Source of the DNA: Cunninghamella blakesleeana
Lineage: Eukaryota > Mucoromycota > Mucoromycetes > Mucorales > Cunninghamellaceae
Length of the DNA: 64,000 bases
Assembly: GCA_017871115.1 (NCBI GenBank)
Contig: JAFCIZ010000001.1
Location: 6,198,001 to 6,262,000 of the forward strand
Direction: 5' to 3'
The notes beneath the pieces were generated by a model that did no database searches, had not been told where the DNA came from, and was given only the letters and a program-made list of their open reading frames with translations. The translations under genes were made by a program, and so were the position numbers. Of this stretch, positions 41,015-50,400 are shown one piece after another. Each line of letters starts with the position of its first letter. Position 1 is the first letter of the stretch.

Positions 41015-41577
41015 TGTTATGGTATGGTTGAACTTATCATACCTAAATAATCCTAAAAATAATTTTTAAATATATTTTTAAACAAGTGTTTTTGCATATA
41101 TAAATATATGCATATATATATATATTAACTTTATATTTTATCCAATAGTATTTCATAATTTTATATATATTTATTTATTTTATCTTTTATAACTTTATCA
41201 ATTTATACTCCTCCTTGTTATAATGGTCTTTATAACTTACCTACCAATCTGGGTTTGAATTCAGATCATTTTTATATATAAAGGAGCGAAATTTTATTTT
41301 ATTTGGAAAAATCAGTTAATACGAAGTTAATATTCAGTTAATTTGAAATAAAGATTTTTATATATTAAATTCTCTTAACTCATCTTTTTAGCTAAAGATT
41401 ATATTTATTTTATATTAATATTGTTGATTACTATCCAATATTACTTTATATTATTTTATTATAATAATCGTTGATCTTTATCCGATATTATATTTATTTT
41501 ATTTTAATTTTATTACTTTGTCTATATAATTGTTGATCTTTATCCAATTATATAATTTATTTTATTTTATTTTATTA
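41015..41577 (+). repeat. 5' LTR, left part (split by DIRS-like insertion)
   Basis: The first 563 bp of the 724-bp LTR. It contains a TATATATAAAGG sequence at 41273-41284 that could be a TATA box, and three degenerate repeats of a GTTGATCTTTATCC unit around 41425, 41470 and 41531. The remaining 161 bp lie at 45914-46074. Confidence 0.93.
41211..41286 (+). other. tRNA-like fold inside the LTR
   Basis: CTCCTT (41211-41216) can pair with AAGGAG (41281-41286) as an acceptor-like stem. Inside it, GTTATAA/TTATAAC (41217-41223 with 41230-41236, loop TGGTCT) gives a 7-bp D-arm-like hairpin. ATCTG/CAGAT (41247-41251 with 41262-41266) encloses GGTTTGAATT, similar to a tRNA T-loop/B-box. No anticodon arm is present. 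The same sequence is in the 3' LTR at about 53042-53117. Confidence 0.35.
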
Positions 41578-41590
41578 CACTTCGCTTTTC

Positions 41591-41713
41591 GTGATATTAG
41601 TTGTTGTTATCATTCTTTTCCTTTATTTAGATCGAACAATTTTACTACTGAGTTTTAAAAATTATTATAAAATAATTTTTTTTTTTTTTTTTTTTTTTTT
41701 TTCATCTTCTTTT
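41591..41713 (+). repeat. DIRS left inverted terminal repeat
   Basis: Begins GTGATATTAGTTGTTGTTAT and runs through a long T-tract to ATCTTCTTTT. Its reverse complement lies at 45739-45861. The 13 bp outside it (CACTTCGCTTTTC) are unique to the left end and are copied, inverted, in the internal region. Confidence 0.9.
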
Positions 41714-41755
41714 CGTTCGACTATTTTACTACGCACTGGACTTCCGTCGTTGATT

Positions 41756-42652
41756 ATGTCTACTAACGAATCTAATAATGTTCCTAATAATTCTAATGAA
41801 CAAGCTCCACAATGGGCCATTAATCTTCTCCAAAGAATTGAGCAATTGGAAACCTCTTCTTCCAATTATCCTTTTTATAATGAAGATCCTAATGTACAAA
41901 TCCGTTTTCCTGGTGCAGATTTCACACCTACAGCCGATATGTTACAACAATGCCCTTATATACAAAAGGATTTCTTTCGTCATACTTTACTGGATACAGA
42001 TCGTCGCCGTTTTATATTCGATTGCCCTAAAAACACTCTTCGCACATATGAACCACCAAAATCAATCAAAGTTAGTCAATCAACACAGGCAAAGATTATT
42101 AATAACCATCTTTATGATATTCAATACCGATTATCAGGTATCACTCGGCCAATGGATTGGTTCACTTATCAACTTCTTTATAATAATTGGACACCGGAAC
42201 AACAACAACAACATACCTTGGATTTTCTGGCAAATATCGATGCTCTTTTATCAGATTTGGCATCTCACCTTACTACACTTCGACAAGAAAATGTTTGTAA
42301 AGGACTGCCTACAAGAGTTTCCCCTCCTTCCGCTGATGATAACCTTCTTATGGATCCAAAAGAATTGGCTGATCACATTAAACTTCAACAGTCTATCCAA
42401 CAAACTACAAATAAAAAATTCATGCGTAATAAACCCCGACATAAATCCTCCTTTAATAACGACATTAATTCAGGGGTCACTAATGAAGAATATTCACCAT
42501 CAAGATTTCCACATTCTAATAATTCATACGACGCTAAACAATCCAACAAATTTAATAATTCAAAAGATTCTAACACTAATTCTAACAATCCTTTTATTAA
42601 AAATTCTTTTCAAAAATTTCATTCACGCCATCATTCCAACAAAAGGATATAA
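41756..42652 (+). CDS. DIRS ORF1, Gag-like
   Basis: About 298 aa from ATG 41756 to TAA. The frame is open further upstream, into the inverted repeat, but that part encodes only a Phe-run. The protein has a helical middle (QWAINLLQRIEQLETSS; MLQQCPYIQKDFFRHTLL) and a Ser/Asn/Lys-rich basic C-terminus. No zinc knuckle is seen, as is common for DIRS Gag proteins. The RT frame is open from 42601, overlapping the end of this ORF by about 50 nt in the -1 frame. I did not find a canonical slippery heptamer in the overlap. Confidence 0.75.
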   Translation: MSTNESNNVPNNSNEQAPQWAINLLQRIEQLETSSSNYPFYNEDPNVQIRFPGADFTPTADMLQQCPYIQKDFFRHTLLDTDRRRFIFDCPKNTLRTYEPPKSIKVSQSTQAKIINNHLYDIQYRLSGITRPMDWFTYQLLYNNWTPEQQQQHTLDFLANIDALLSDLASHLTTLRQENVCKGLPTRVSPPSADDNLLMDPKELADHIKLQQSIQQTTNKKFMRNKPRHKSSFNNDINSGVTNEEYSPSRFPHSNNSYDAKQSNKFNNSKDSNTNSNNPFIKNSFQKFHSRHHSNKRI

Positions 42653-44610
42653 TACCTGTAGGAGGTCGTCTTTCTTATTTCTCTTCCTTTTGGTCTTCTT
42701 CCTTACCTTCTCCTTTACCTTCATGGATTCATCAAATAATTCATCAAGGATACAAAATTCCTCTTCGCCACCAACCTCCTCTCACCTTTCCATACCTATT
42801 TCATCATCAACCGCAACTACACAATCAGACTTCCACCAACACCATAGAATTAGAGATACAAACCTTATTACAAAAACAAGCCATAGAACCAATCCCTCCA
42901 CACTCAATAGGTTTCCACTCCAACATCTTCGTAATTCCAAAGAAAGATGGAGGCCTTCGCACCATTCTCAATTTAAAACAACTCAACAATTATTTACCAA
43001 CTTATCACTTCAAGATGGAATCAATGACGACAATAACCAAACTTCTACAACAAGGAGATTACCTTACCTCCATAGATCTTCAGGACGCCTTTCATCACAT
43101 CCCAATCCACCCTTCTTCAAGACATCTACTACAATTCAAATGGAAAGACCAAATATACCAATACAAAGTTTTACCATTCGGCCTCAGCCTTTCTCCACTT
43201 ATATTCACAAAAATATTAAAACCAATACTTCGTTGGGCAAGAAGAAAGGGTATAAGGATTACAGCTTACCTAGACGATTTGTTGATAATGGCATCTTCCA
43301 AAGCACAAGCAAATCTTCAAACCAAACAAGTAATAGAAAAAATGACACAATTAGGATGGATGATAAATACCAAAAAGTCTTCTCTAAATCCCCAACAACA
43401 CATTCAACACTTAGGGATGATTATAAATTCAAAAGATATGATGATATCAGTTCCAGGAAAGAAGATCAGATCGATACGACGCATGGCCTACCAGTTATTG
43501 AAAAAGACAACAACAACTTGGACCAACCTATCGAGATTCATAGGCACAGTTCTAGCCACTCAACTGGGCAATCAACAAGCAAGACTTCGGACGAGATCCA
43601 TGGTTCAAATTCTAAATCGATTCAGACATCATTCCCATTGCCAGATCAATCAACAAATGAAAGCAGAATTAATTTGGTGGATCTCTCAACTAACGAAATG
43701 GAATGGACACCACATTATCAACAATCTACCGACAATTCAGATTTTCACGGATGCATCAGACAAAGGATGGGCTATAGTATGGGATCAACAGAAAATACAG
43801 GGTCAATGGTCCAAACAGGAACTGAAATACCACATCAATGTCAAAGAGTTATTGACAATCAAAAAGATATTTCAACATCTACAATTCCAACGTTTTCAAC
43901 ATATACAGATTTGCTCAGACAACCGTTCGGCAATTGCTTATGTACAACATTACGGGGGAACTCGTTCATTGATACTGAACCAAATAGCGATGTCTATCTG
44001 GAAACTATGCTTCCATCAATCCATATACCTATCCACCCTATATGTTCCGTCCAAACTAAATCCTGCGGATGCACCATCACGCCAACTTCAACAAGAAATA
44101 GAATGGACACTACCAAAGAACACGTTTCAGATGATAGATCAATTATGGGGACCTCATTCAATAGATCTTTTTGCGACACACAACAACAGTCAACTCAAGA
44201 AATTTGTTTCCCTTCAATATCATCATCAAGCAACTTGGATCAATGCTTTTTCCAAGGACTGGTCAACAATAACAGGTCGCTTATACATAGCACCTCCTTG
44301 GAACCTATTATCCAAAATAATACAGAGACTTTGGTTACAACCGACACAAGCAACACTTTTGACACCGAACTGGCCATCAGCCCCTTGGTTTCCTCTCCTA
44401 AGACAATTGACCAACCAATCACCAATACTTCTTCACCAATATCAATTAATTCACCAACCCATTCGACAATCATTATCAACTCTACACCAGAATCACCATC
44501 AACTACATCTTCAACAATATCCCATCCAACACCTTCAACAAAAAATACAAAAAAACGATCAATGGACAATGCTAGCGTGGAACATCAACCATCCAAAAAG
44601 AGAAAATTAA
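42601..44610 (+). CDS. DIRS ORF2: reverse transcriptase, RNase H, methylase-like domain
   Basis: The frame opens at 42601 and ends at TGA/TAA near 44610. The first ATG is late (43015) and would cut off the start of RT, so translation probably begins by frameshift or re-initiation from ORF1. It begins with the DIRS-typical VGGRLSYFSSFW lead, then FVIPKKDGGLRTILNL, SIDLQDAFHHIPIHP, LPFGLSLSPLIFTK and the catalytic YLDDLL. RNase H shows IQIFTDASDKGWA, an E in NVKELLTI and CSDNRSA. The last third (SIDLFATHNNSQLKKF, WINAFSKDW, LYIAPPWNLL) matches the methylase-like domain found only in DIRS elements, with PPW in place of the usual DPPY-type motif. Confidence 0.9.
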   Translation, partial: KFFSKISFTPSFQQKDIIPVGGRLSYFSSFWSSSLPSPLPSWIHQIIHQGYKIPLRHQPPLTFPYLFHHQPQLHNQTSTNTIELEIQTLLQKQAIEPIPPHSIGFHSNIFVIPKKDGGLRTILNLKQLNNYLPTYHFKMESMTTITKLLQQGDYLTSIDLQDAFHHIPIHPSSRHLLQFKWKDQIYQYKVLPFGLSLSPLIFTKILKPILRWARRKGIRITAYLDDLLIMASSKAQANLQTKQVIEKMTQLGWMINTKKSSLNPQQHIQHLGMIINSKDMMISVPGKKIRSIRRMAYQLLKKTTTTWTNLSRFIGTVLATQLGNQQARLRTRSMVQILNRFRHHSHCQINQQMKAELIWWISQLTKWNGHHIINNLPTIQIFTDASDKGWAIVWDQQKIQGQWSKQELKYHINVKELLTIKKIFQHLQFQRFQHIQICSDNRSAIAYVQHYGGTRSLILNQIAMSIWKLCFHQSIYLSTLYVPSKLNPADAPSRQLQQEIEWTLPKNTFQMIDQLWGPHSIDLFATHNNSQLKKFVSLQYHHQATWINAFSKDWSTITGRLYIAPPWNLLSKIIQRLWLQPTQATLLTPNWPSAPWFPLLRQLTNQSPILLHQYQLIHQPIRQSLSTLHQNHHQLHLQQYPIQHLQQKIQKNDQWTMLAWNINHPKREN

Positions 44611-45611
44611 ATCAACTTTCCAAAACAGCAACAACAATAATTGACCAACACAAAAATAAAGTATGCAGAACTTATAACAACAACCAACAAAAATTTAAAC
44701 AATGGTGTGAAGATAAATCCATTGATTATAATACTGATCCACATATCCACATTGTTAATTTCCTCTCCGATATTTATCACAGTCGAAGATATTCGACAAG
44801 TACAATTCGTGTATACTCCACAGCTTTACTTCAACTATATAATAAAAAAACTCAACAATTAATTAAAAATAATGAGAGTTTTATTACTTTACTAAAAGCT
44901 ATAGATAATAATACTATACAACCTAATAAAAAATGGGATTACGACATACATCCTGCTTTACATTATATTTCTAACCTAGGAAATAATTCATCACTTACCA
45001 CTACTCTAATCACTATAAAATCTATCTGGTTATTAGCTATGGCAGGTTTCCTTCGTCCTTCGGATATTGCTCGTATCGATATGGACAAAAACCTTATCGA
45101 TAACAAAGGAATCCTACATTTATTGGTTATAGCACCAAAAGAAAAAAGGAAGGGTAAGCATATACATAAAAGAGTGGCTATCCATCCACACTCAAATAAA
45201 CTTTTATGTCCGGTCCAAGCTTACCAACACTACCACAATTTAATTGTTGACATTCCGTGCTATACACCACATCCTAATTTCCAAGACATAAAAATAAACA
45301 GATTATATAGATATGTGAATGATCTTAGTATGCCTCTGTCGAAAGACAGAATAGCTAAATATATTAGGGAGGTAATGTCAAAGGTTAATAAAGAAGAAGG
45401 TGCTCCAATTCCAAGTGCAAGAGCATTAGCGGCCACCTTAGCTGCTCAAGCAGGCATTTCAGTGGATGATATTGTAGCCCATGGGTCTTGGTCCTCTAAA
45501 GATATTTTCGAACACTTCTATCGTATATCTTCCTATGGGTCATCTAATATAACAGAAGAAACTCTGAATGAACAACTAATATCACGAAAAGCGAAGTGTA
45601 ATATGATGTAA
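44562..45611 (+). CDS. DIRS ORF3: tyrosine recombinase
   Basis: About 349 aa if started at ATG 44562. This overlaps the RT ORF by about 50 nt in another frame. A basic Ser/Lys-rich lead (SKKRKLNQ) precedes an N-terminal SAM-like DNA-binding part (STSTIRVYSTALLQLYNK). The catalytic domain shows the first Arg in GFLRPSDIARI, a Lys-rich turn (KEKRKGKHIHKR), the second Arg in IPSARALAATLAAQAG, a Trp in AHGSWSS and the nucleophile Tyr in EHFYRIS. The His before the second Arg is missing, as is often the case in DIRS recombinases. It joins circular cDNA to the genome. The same frame stays open far upstream, to 41778. Confidence 0.9.
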   Translation: MDNASVEHQPSKKRKLNQLSKTATTIIDQHKNKVCRTYNNNQQKFKQWCEDKSIDYNTDPHIHIVNFLSDIYHSRRYSTSTIRVYSTALLQLYNKKTQQLIKNNESFITLLKAIDNNTIQPNKKWDYDIHPALHYISNLGNNSSLTTTLITIKSIWLLAMAGFLRPSDIARIDMDKNLIDNKGILHLLVIAPKEKRKGKHIHKRVAIHPHSNKLLCPVQAYQHYHNLIVDIPCYTPHPNFQDIKINRLYRYVNDLSMPLSKDRIAKYIREVMSKVNKEEGAPIPSARALAATLAAQAGISVDDIVAHGSWSSKDIFEHFYRISSYGSSNITEETLNEQLISRKAKCNMM

Positions 45612-45666
45612 ATACGAATTTATGAAGTATTAACAATATTACACGAGCTAGTGATATTAGTTGTTC
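45571..45666. repeat. DIRS internal complementary region
   Basis: 45571-45598 is the reverse complement of the left end (41578-41605). TAATA at 45599-45603 is the core. 45604-45666 is the reverse complement of the right end (about 45846-45908). The region overlaps the last codons of the recombinase ORF. It serves as the template that rebuilds both ends of the element. Confidence 0.9.
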
Positions 45667-45685
45667 CCGCCCACCCACCTTCTAA

Positions 45686-45687
<2 letters not shown>

Positions 45688-45726
<39 letters not shown>
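45688..45726. repeat. (ATT)n microsatellite inside DIRS right end
   Basis: About thirteen ATT units lie between the internal complementary region and the right inverted repeat. Confidence 0.9.
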
Positions 45727-45738
45727 GTATTAGTCTCC

Positions 45739-45747
45739 AAAAGAAGA

Positions 45748-45778
<31 letters not shown>

Positions 45779-45861
45779 ATTTTATAATAATTTTTAAAAC
45801 TCAGTAGTAAAATTGTTCGATCTAAATAAAGGAAAAGAATGATAACAACAACTAATATCAC
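45739..45861 (-). repeat. DIRS right inverted terminal repeat
   Basis: Reverse complement of 41591-41713, including the long A-tract. The 47 bp beyond it (45862-45908, beginning TAGCTCGTG and ending CATCA) are unique to the right end. Confidence 0.9.
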
Positions 45862-45913
45862 TAGCTCGTGTAATATTGTTAATACTTCATAAATTCGTAT
45901 TTACATCATATTA

Positions 45914-46074
45914 TTTTAATTTTATTTTAAATTATCAATCTAAACTAAGTTGTATCTACTTATAAAACAAGATACTGGTGCTCACTGACAACTAAACTAA
46001 ACTATAAAACTATCTACTTTCCAAAACTATAAAAGGAAATTCTATTTTTCAAACAACCAAAAATTTACACAACA
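45914..46074 (+). repeat. 5' LTR, right part
   Basis: The last 161 bp of the left LTR, resuming at TTTTAATTTT after the DIRS insert and ending ACACAACA. Identical by eye to 53409-53569. Contains TGGTGCTCACTG (45976-45987), the same 12-mer that starts the primer-binding site. Confidence 0.92.
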
Positions 46075-46079
46075 TATTT

Positions 46080-46097
46080 TGGTGCTCACTGGCGGGG
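46080..46097 (+). other. Primer-binding site of Ty3-type element
   Basis: TGGTGCTCACTGGCGGGG begins 6 nt after the LTR end. TGG matches the complement of a tRNA CCA tail. I cannot name the tRNA without the host tRNA set. Confidence 0.65.
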
Positions 46098-46249
46098 TAA
46101 TACTAAAAACCGGGGAAACACTAATTATCGAAGAATAACTAAATCTATAAAAAGAATATAATCAAGAATACTTAAATTCAAGTTAAACAATTACTTTAAA
46201 AATACACAAACTTTATCATCCTATTTCAAAAACTTATCTTTATATTCCA

Positions 46250-47386
46250 ATGGAAAATCCACAAAAATCAAGTATCGAGCAAACCGCGTTGGAAAATCAT
46301 GATCATCACCATGATCCTAACCTTGCTGCTAAGCTGAAGCTTAATCTTTTAACTTTTTCAGGTTCTGATGACGAAGACTTTCGTTATTTTGAAAAGTCCT
46401 TGGAAAATTATTTTAAATTATCTAGAGTTGGTATGGATAGAAGGGCAATTATCTTGAAGGTGCAATTGTCTGGTCCTGCTGAATTCTATTTTGAACAATT
46501 AGAACAAGATCCTAATATGGCTAATGATTATCAAAAATTGATGAATGCTTTAAGGGAAAAGTATGTCACCAAAGAATTGATATTATCATACGAAATTGCA
46601 CTTGGTACTATTAAACAAGGCAATGACGAAAGACCAAAGAACTTTTTGGCACGTATCCAAGAAATGGCAAGATTGGCACAATTGAAGGATGACCATATTA
46701 TATTGATGAGATTCCGTGCTGGTTTAAAAGAAGAAATCAGAATGCACTGTATGGATCAAGGTGCTGAAACGTTGAATCAATGGTATAACTATGCTGAAAA
46801 TTGGTGGAAGACAAGACACATACAATCATTACCATCTGTATGTAATCTTACCAATGCTAATAGATTTTCTGGAGGCCATAAAAAGAAGTCAAATAATAAT
46901 AATTATGGTGATTATAATGGCAATACATCTTTAAATACTGCTGAACATGTTGATGGAGAATCTGCTTTGATGCAAAAACTTTTAGGTCACATGGAAAAAT
47001 TAATAAACACCAAATTAGAAGACAAAAGAGGCTCGTACAATAACCAAAGAAACAACAACAATAATAATCGTAACAACCAATCATATAATGGACCTAATAA
47101 TTATAACAGAAATAATAATCAAAAATACAGAAATAATCAGTATAACAATTATCGTCAATATAATAATAATAACAACAACAATAATCATAATTATAACAAT
47201 CAATATTTACCTGAAGATAATTATAATAACAGAGATTATTATCATCAAGGAAATCAAATGCAAAATAACAATAATTATAATCCACAATATAATTATCCAC
47301 AACAAAATCCTTATAATAATCCATCAAATAATAATCCACCAAATAATAATCAAAATAACACACCAGTTAATGGTTCAAAAAACTAA
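46250..47386 (+). CDS. Ty3-type Gag (ORF1)
   Basis: 378 aa from ATG 46250 to TAA. Residues about 30-190 form a retrotransposon Gag capsid domain (DFRYFEKSLENYFKLS, AEFYFEQLEQD, RPKNFLARIQEMARLA, LMRFRAGLKEEIR). The last 150 residues are dominated by Asn, Tyr and Gln, with no CCHC zinc knuckle, so RNA binding would have to rely on scattered basic residues. The ORF ends directly after a slippery heptamer that places the ribosome in the pol frame. Confidence 0.9.
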   Translation: MENPQKSSIEQTALENHDHHHDPNLAAKLKLNLLTFSGSDDEDFRYFEKSLENYFKLSRVGMDRRAIILKVQLSGPAEFYFEQLEQDPNMANDYQKLMNALREKYVTKELILSYEIALGTIKQGNDERPKNFLARIQEMARLAQLKDDHIILMRFRAGLKEEIRMHCMDQGAETLNQWYNYAENWWKTRHIQSLPSVCNLTNANRFSGGHKKKSNNNNYGDYNGNTSLNTAEHVDGESALMQKLLGHMEKLINTKLEDKRGSYNNQRNNNNNNRNNQSYNGPNNYNRNNNQKYRNNQYNNYRQYNNNNNNNNHNYNNQYLPEDNYNNRDYYHQGNQMQNNNNYNPQYNYPQQNPYNNPSNNNPPNNNQNNTPVNGSKN

Positions 47387-47427
47387 ATAGGGCAATTGTT
47401 ACAGATGGTCAATTGGGAATCCCTATT
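47377..47427 (+). promoter_or_regulatory. -1 programmed frameshift signal (gag-pol)
   Basis: A AAA AAC at 47377-47383, in gag phase, sits just before the gag TAA. Slipping by -1 continues into the pol frame, which is open only from 47371, so the overlap is 16 nt. Downstream, AATAGGG (47386-47392) pairs with CCCTATT (47421-47427), and the palindrome CAATTG at 47393-47398 pairs with its copy at 47410-47415. This makes a 13-bp stem with a GGAAT bulge and an 11-nt loop. Confidence 0.75.
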
Positions 47428-50400
47428 ACAAAATCCATCCATCCAAATAATAATCAACTATATCAAGAAAATAATATTAATAAATATCACAACTATAATA
47501 CACCAAATAATGACAACTTAAATACACGAAATTATAATCCCAATACTTACGTTCCACATAACATAATGGACAACCATAATGATTATTTATCAGCACAAAA
47601 TCATTATTATCTTCAAAATATATTAGATAGTGATCAAGAAATCAATGATTGTGATTTTAATGTTGCTGCAAATCCAAAACCACCAGTTGTTGAAAAAGCA
47701 ATAAGAAAACCACGTACAAGGAAGACTATAGAAAAACCAAGTACATCAGCAGCTGCTACAAAATCTATTCCACAACAAGTACAACAAGATATTCGTGATC
47801 ATACACATGTTCCACCACAAAATAATCCATTTTTCCAAAACGTATTTTCACAGCATTCAAATCAAGATGTAACTGAACCTTCTAAATCAAATAATAATGA
47901 TATGATGGAAGAAGTACAAGTAATAAATGATAAAAGGAAAAAAGTATCCATTCAAGAACCACCTGTTGATAAAAAGAAGAAGACACCAAAAAGGAAATCA
48001 CAACCATTACCAATAAATTATAATATTTCTGAAGATATATTACATCAAAAAGCTAATATTAATGTTGGAGATCTTATAACTATATCCGCTCCATTAAGAA
48101 GAGAATTGATTACAGCTTGTAGACAATCAAGAATAAAAAGACCAGTTGATAAAGGTAAGGAAAAAGATGTACAGCTAAATTCTATTGATAATAGTGATGT
48201 TGTAACTACTGCTGCATATGCCGATATAATGGTGAATGATGTAAAAGTTACTGGATTAATTGATTGTGGAGCTGCAAGAGCTTGTATGTCCAGGGCAATG
48301 ATGAAATCATTAGATCTAGAAATTGATGCACCATCTACAAGTATTTTTGTAATGGGAAATGGTACTAAACAACCTGCACTAGGTGTAATTCATGATGTTC
48401 CTATTACTGTTGGTGAAGGATTAACTATACCAATTGATGTTGAAGTATTACCAAAGTGTCCACAACATATAGTGTTAGGTACTAGTTGGTTGGATCATGC
48501 ACAAGCAGTAATTAACTTTAAAATAGGTACTTTAAAGGTGACTTATAAACGTCGTACACAAGAAATTCCAATTACATATATAAAAACAAATGAACGTCCA
48601 TATACATATCAACGTGTTACAAATGTTAAATATGAATTGGAACAGCCACAAGGTGAAGAAGTAGCTGATAATCTATCAAATACTAGTGAATCTGAAGATG
48701 ATACTGATTCTAATGATGAAGATTCGATTGATGACGAAGAATCTACTGATAGTAATGAAGAAGATGCTGTACAAGATGATGAAGACTTTTATCTAATGGA
48801 TGATCATGAAAAAAGTCCAGTAATCCAAACACGTCCAAATAAAGATGAAGGTACTATGATGATATTAAGTGGAAGTACTGGTTTATCAATACCACCTTAT
48901 CATATTTGTCAAATCAATTATGCTATTGATGAAAATATAATTGTTCCATATTTTAAACGTCTTGACGAATTTTTGGACAAGCACGAAGACTTTGATGTAA
49001 TCTTGGAAATTATAAATAAAACTGAAGACATGATGGAAATACCGCCAAACAACATACTAGGTGAATTCATAAATAGGAAACAATTTCCAATACAAAAGGA
49101 TCCATATGTCGAATATACTGGTTATGATTTTGAAGACCACTATAGAGATTTACCACCTTCGCTGCTGGAAGATGATACTGAAGAAATTATACTTGATCCT
49201 AATATAAAAGGAAAAATCCAAATGGGTGATATACCTGAAGAATATAAAAAGAAATTTTATAAATTAATACACCATTATCAAGATATCTTTGATTGGAATA
49301 ATGATAAAATGGGAAAAACTACATTAATAGAACACGAAATAATATTAAAAGAAAATACATTACCTATCAGACACAGACCATATAGATTGGGACCAAGTGA
49401 ACAAGAATATTTGAAGAATGAATTAGACCGTCTTTGTGAATTGGGAATTATAAAACCTTCAAATTCTCCTTTTACTGCACCAATTATCTTAGTCAAAAAG
49501 AAGAATGGTGAATATCGTATGGTAGTTGACTATCGTAAACTGAATACACATACAAAAGTTGATTCATATCCGCTACCACGTATTGATGATTTAATTGACG
49601 AACTTGGAAAATCAAAAATATTTTCAGCTTTGGATTTAAGATCTGGTTTCCATCAAGTTCCATTAAAAGAATCAAGTAAAGAATTAACTGGCTTTACAAC
49701 TAAATTTGGTACTTATCAATATGAAATGCTGCCAATGGGTTTGGTGAATAGTCCTGCTACTTTCCAAAGATTAATTGATATCTGTTATAAAGATTTGCTG
49801 CATAGTAATCTAGTTGCATTTATTGATGATCTTAATGTACATTCCAAAAACTTGGATCAACACCTAATTGACTTGGAAAGATTATTCGAATACACTAGAA
49901 GAGGTGGATTGGTGTTTAATATTGAAAAGTGTATATTCTTTAAAGATGAATTAAAATTTTTAGGCTACATAATAACTGCTGAAGGAATCAAGACTGATCC
50001 AGATAAAATTGCAAAGATTAAAGATTATCCAATACCAAAAACAATTAAACAAGTTAGAGGCTTCTTAGGTTTAGCTTCATATTACAGAAGATTTGTAAAA
50101 GGATTTGCTGCTACTGCTAGGCCATTACATGAGCAAACAAAAACCAAAAAGAGAATACCATGGACAGAAGATACAACAAAAGCTTTTGAAAAATTAAAGG
50201 AAAATCTAATCAATGCTCCAATATTAAGAAGACCTGATTTTGATAAACCATTCATTGTTGTATGCGATGCTTCACAACTAGGACTAGGTTCTATATTAAC
50301 ACAACTAGATGATGATGGTCGTGAACATCCTATAATATTTGCCAGTAGAGGATTGAAGAATAGTGAATTAAACTATGGTGCTACTAAATTAGAATGTCTT

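Larger units (their letters stand above)
41578..45913 (+). mobile_element. DIRS-like tyrosine-recombinase retrotransposon, nested in the LTR
   Basis: A 4,336-bp insert interrupts the 5' LTR: LTR left part plus right part equals exactly the 724 bp of the intact 3' LTR. It has no LTRs. Instead it carries inverted terminal repeats (41591-41713 and 45739-45861), unique end extensions, and an internal complementary region (45571-45666) that is the reverse complement of the joined right and left ends. It encodes a Gag-like protein, RT-RNase H with a DIRS-type methylase-like domain, and a tyrosine recombinase. TATTA flanks both ends (41573-41577 and 45909-45913) and also sits at the junction inside the complementary region. 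This fits integration of a circle by recombination at a 5-bp core. Confidence 0.93.

Noticed and set aside
41778..44561. Upstream part of the 1,277-codon frame as a normal protein
   Set aside because: RT and Gag motifs are in the other frames. The translated upstream part is hydrophobic or Ser/Thr/His-rich filler. Kept only as a finding on the open frame.
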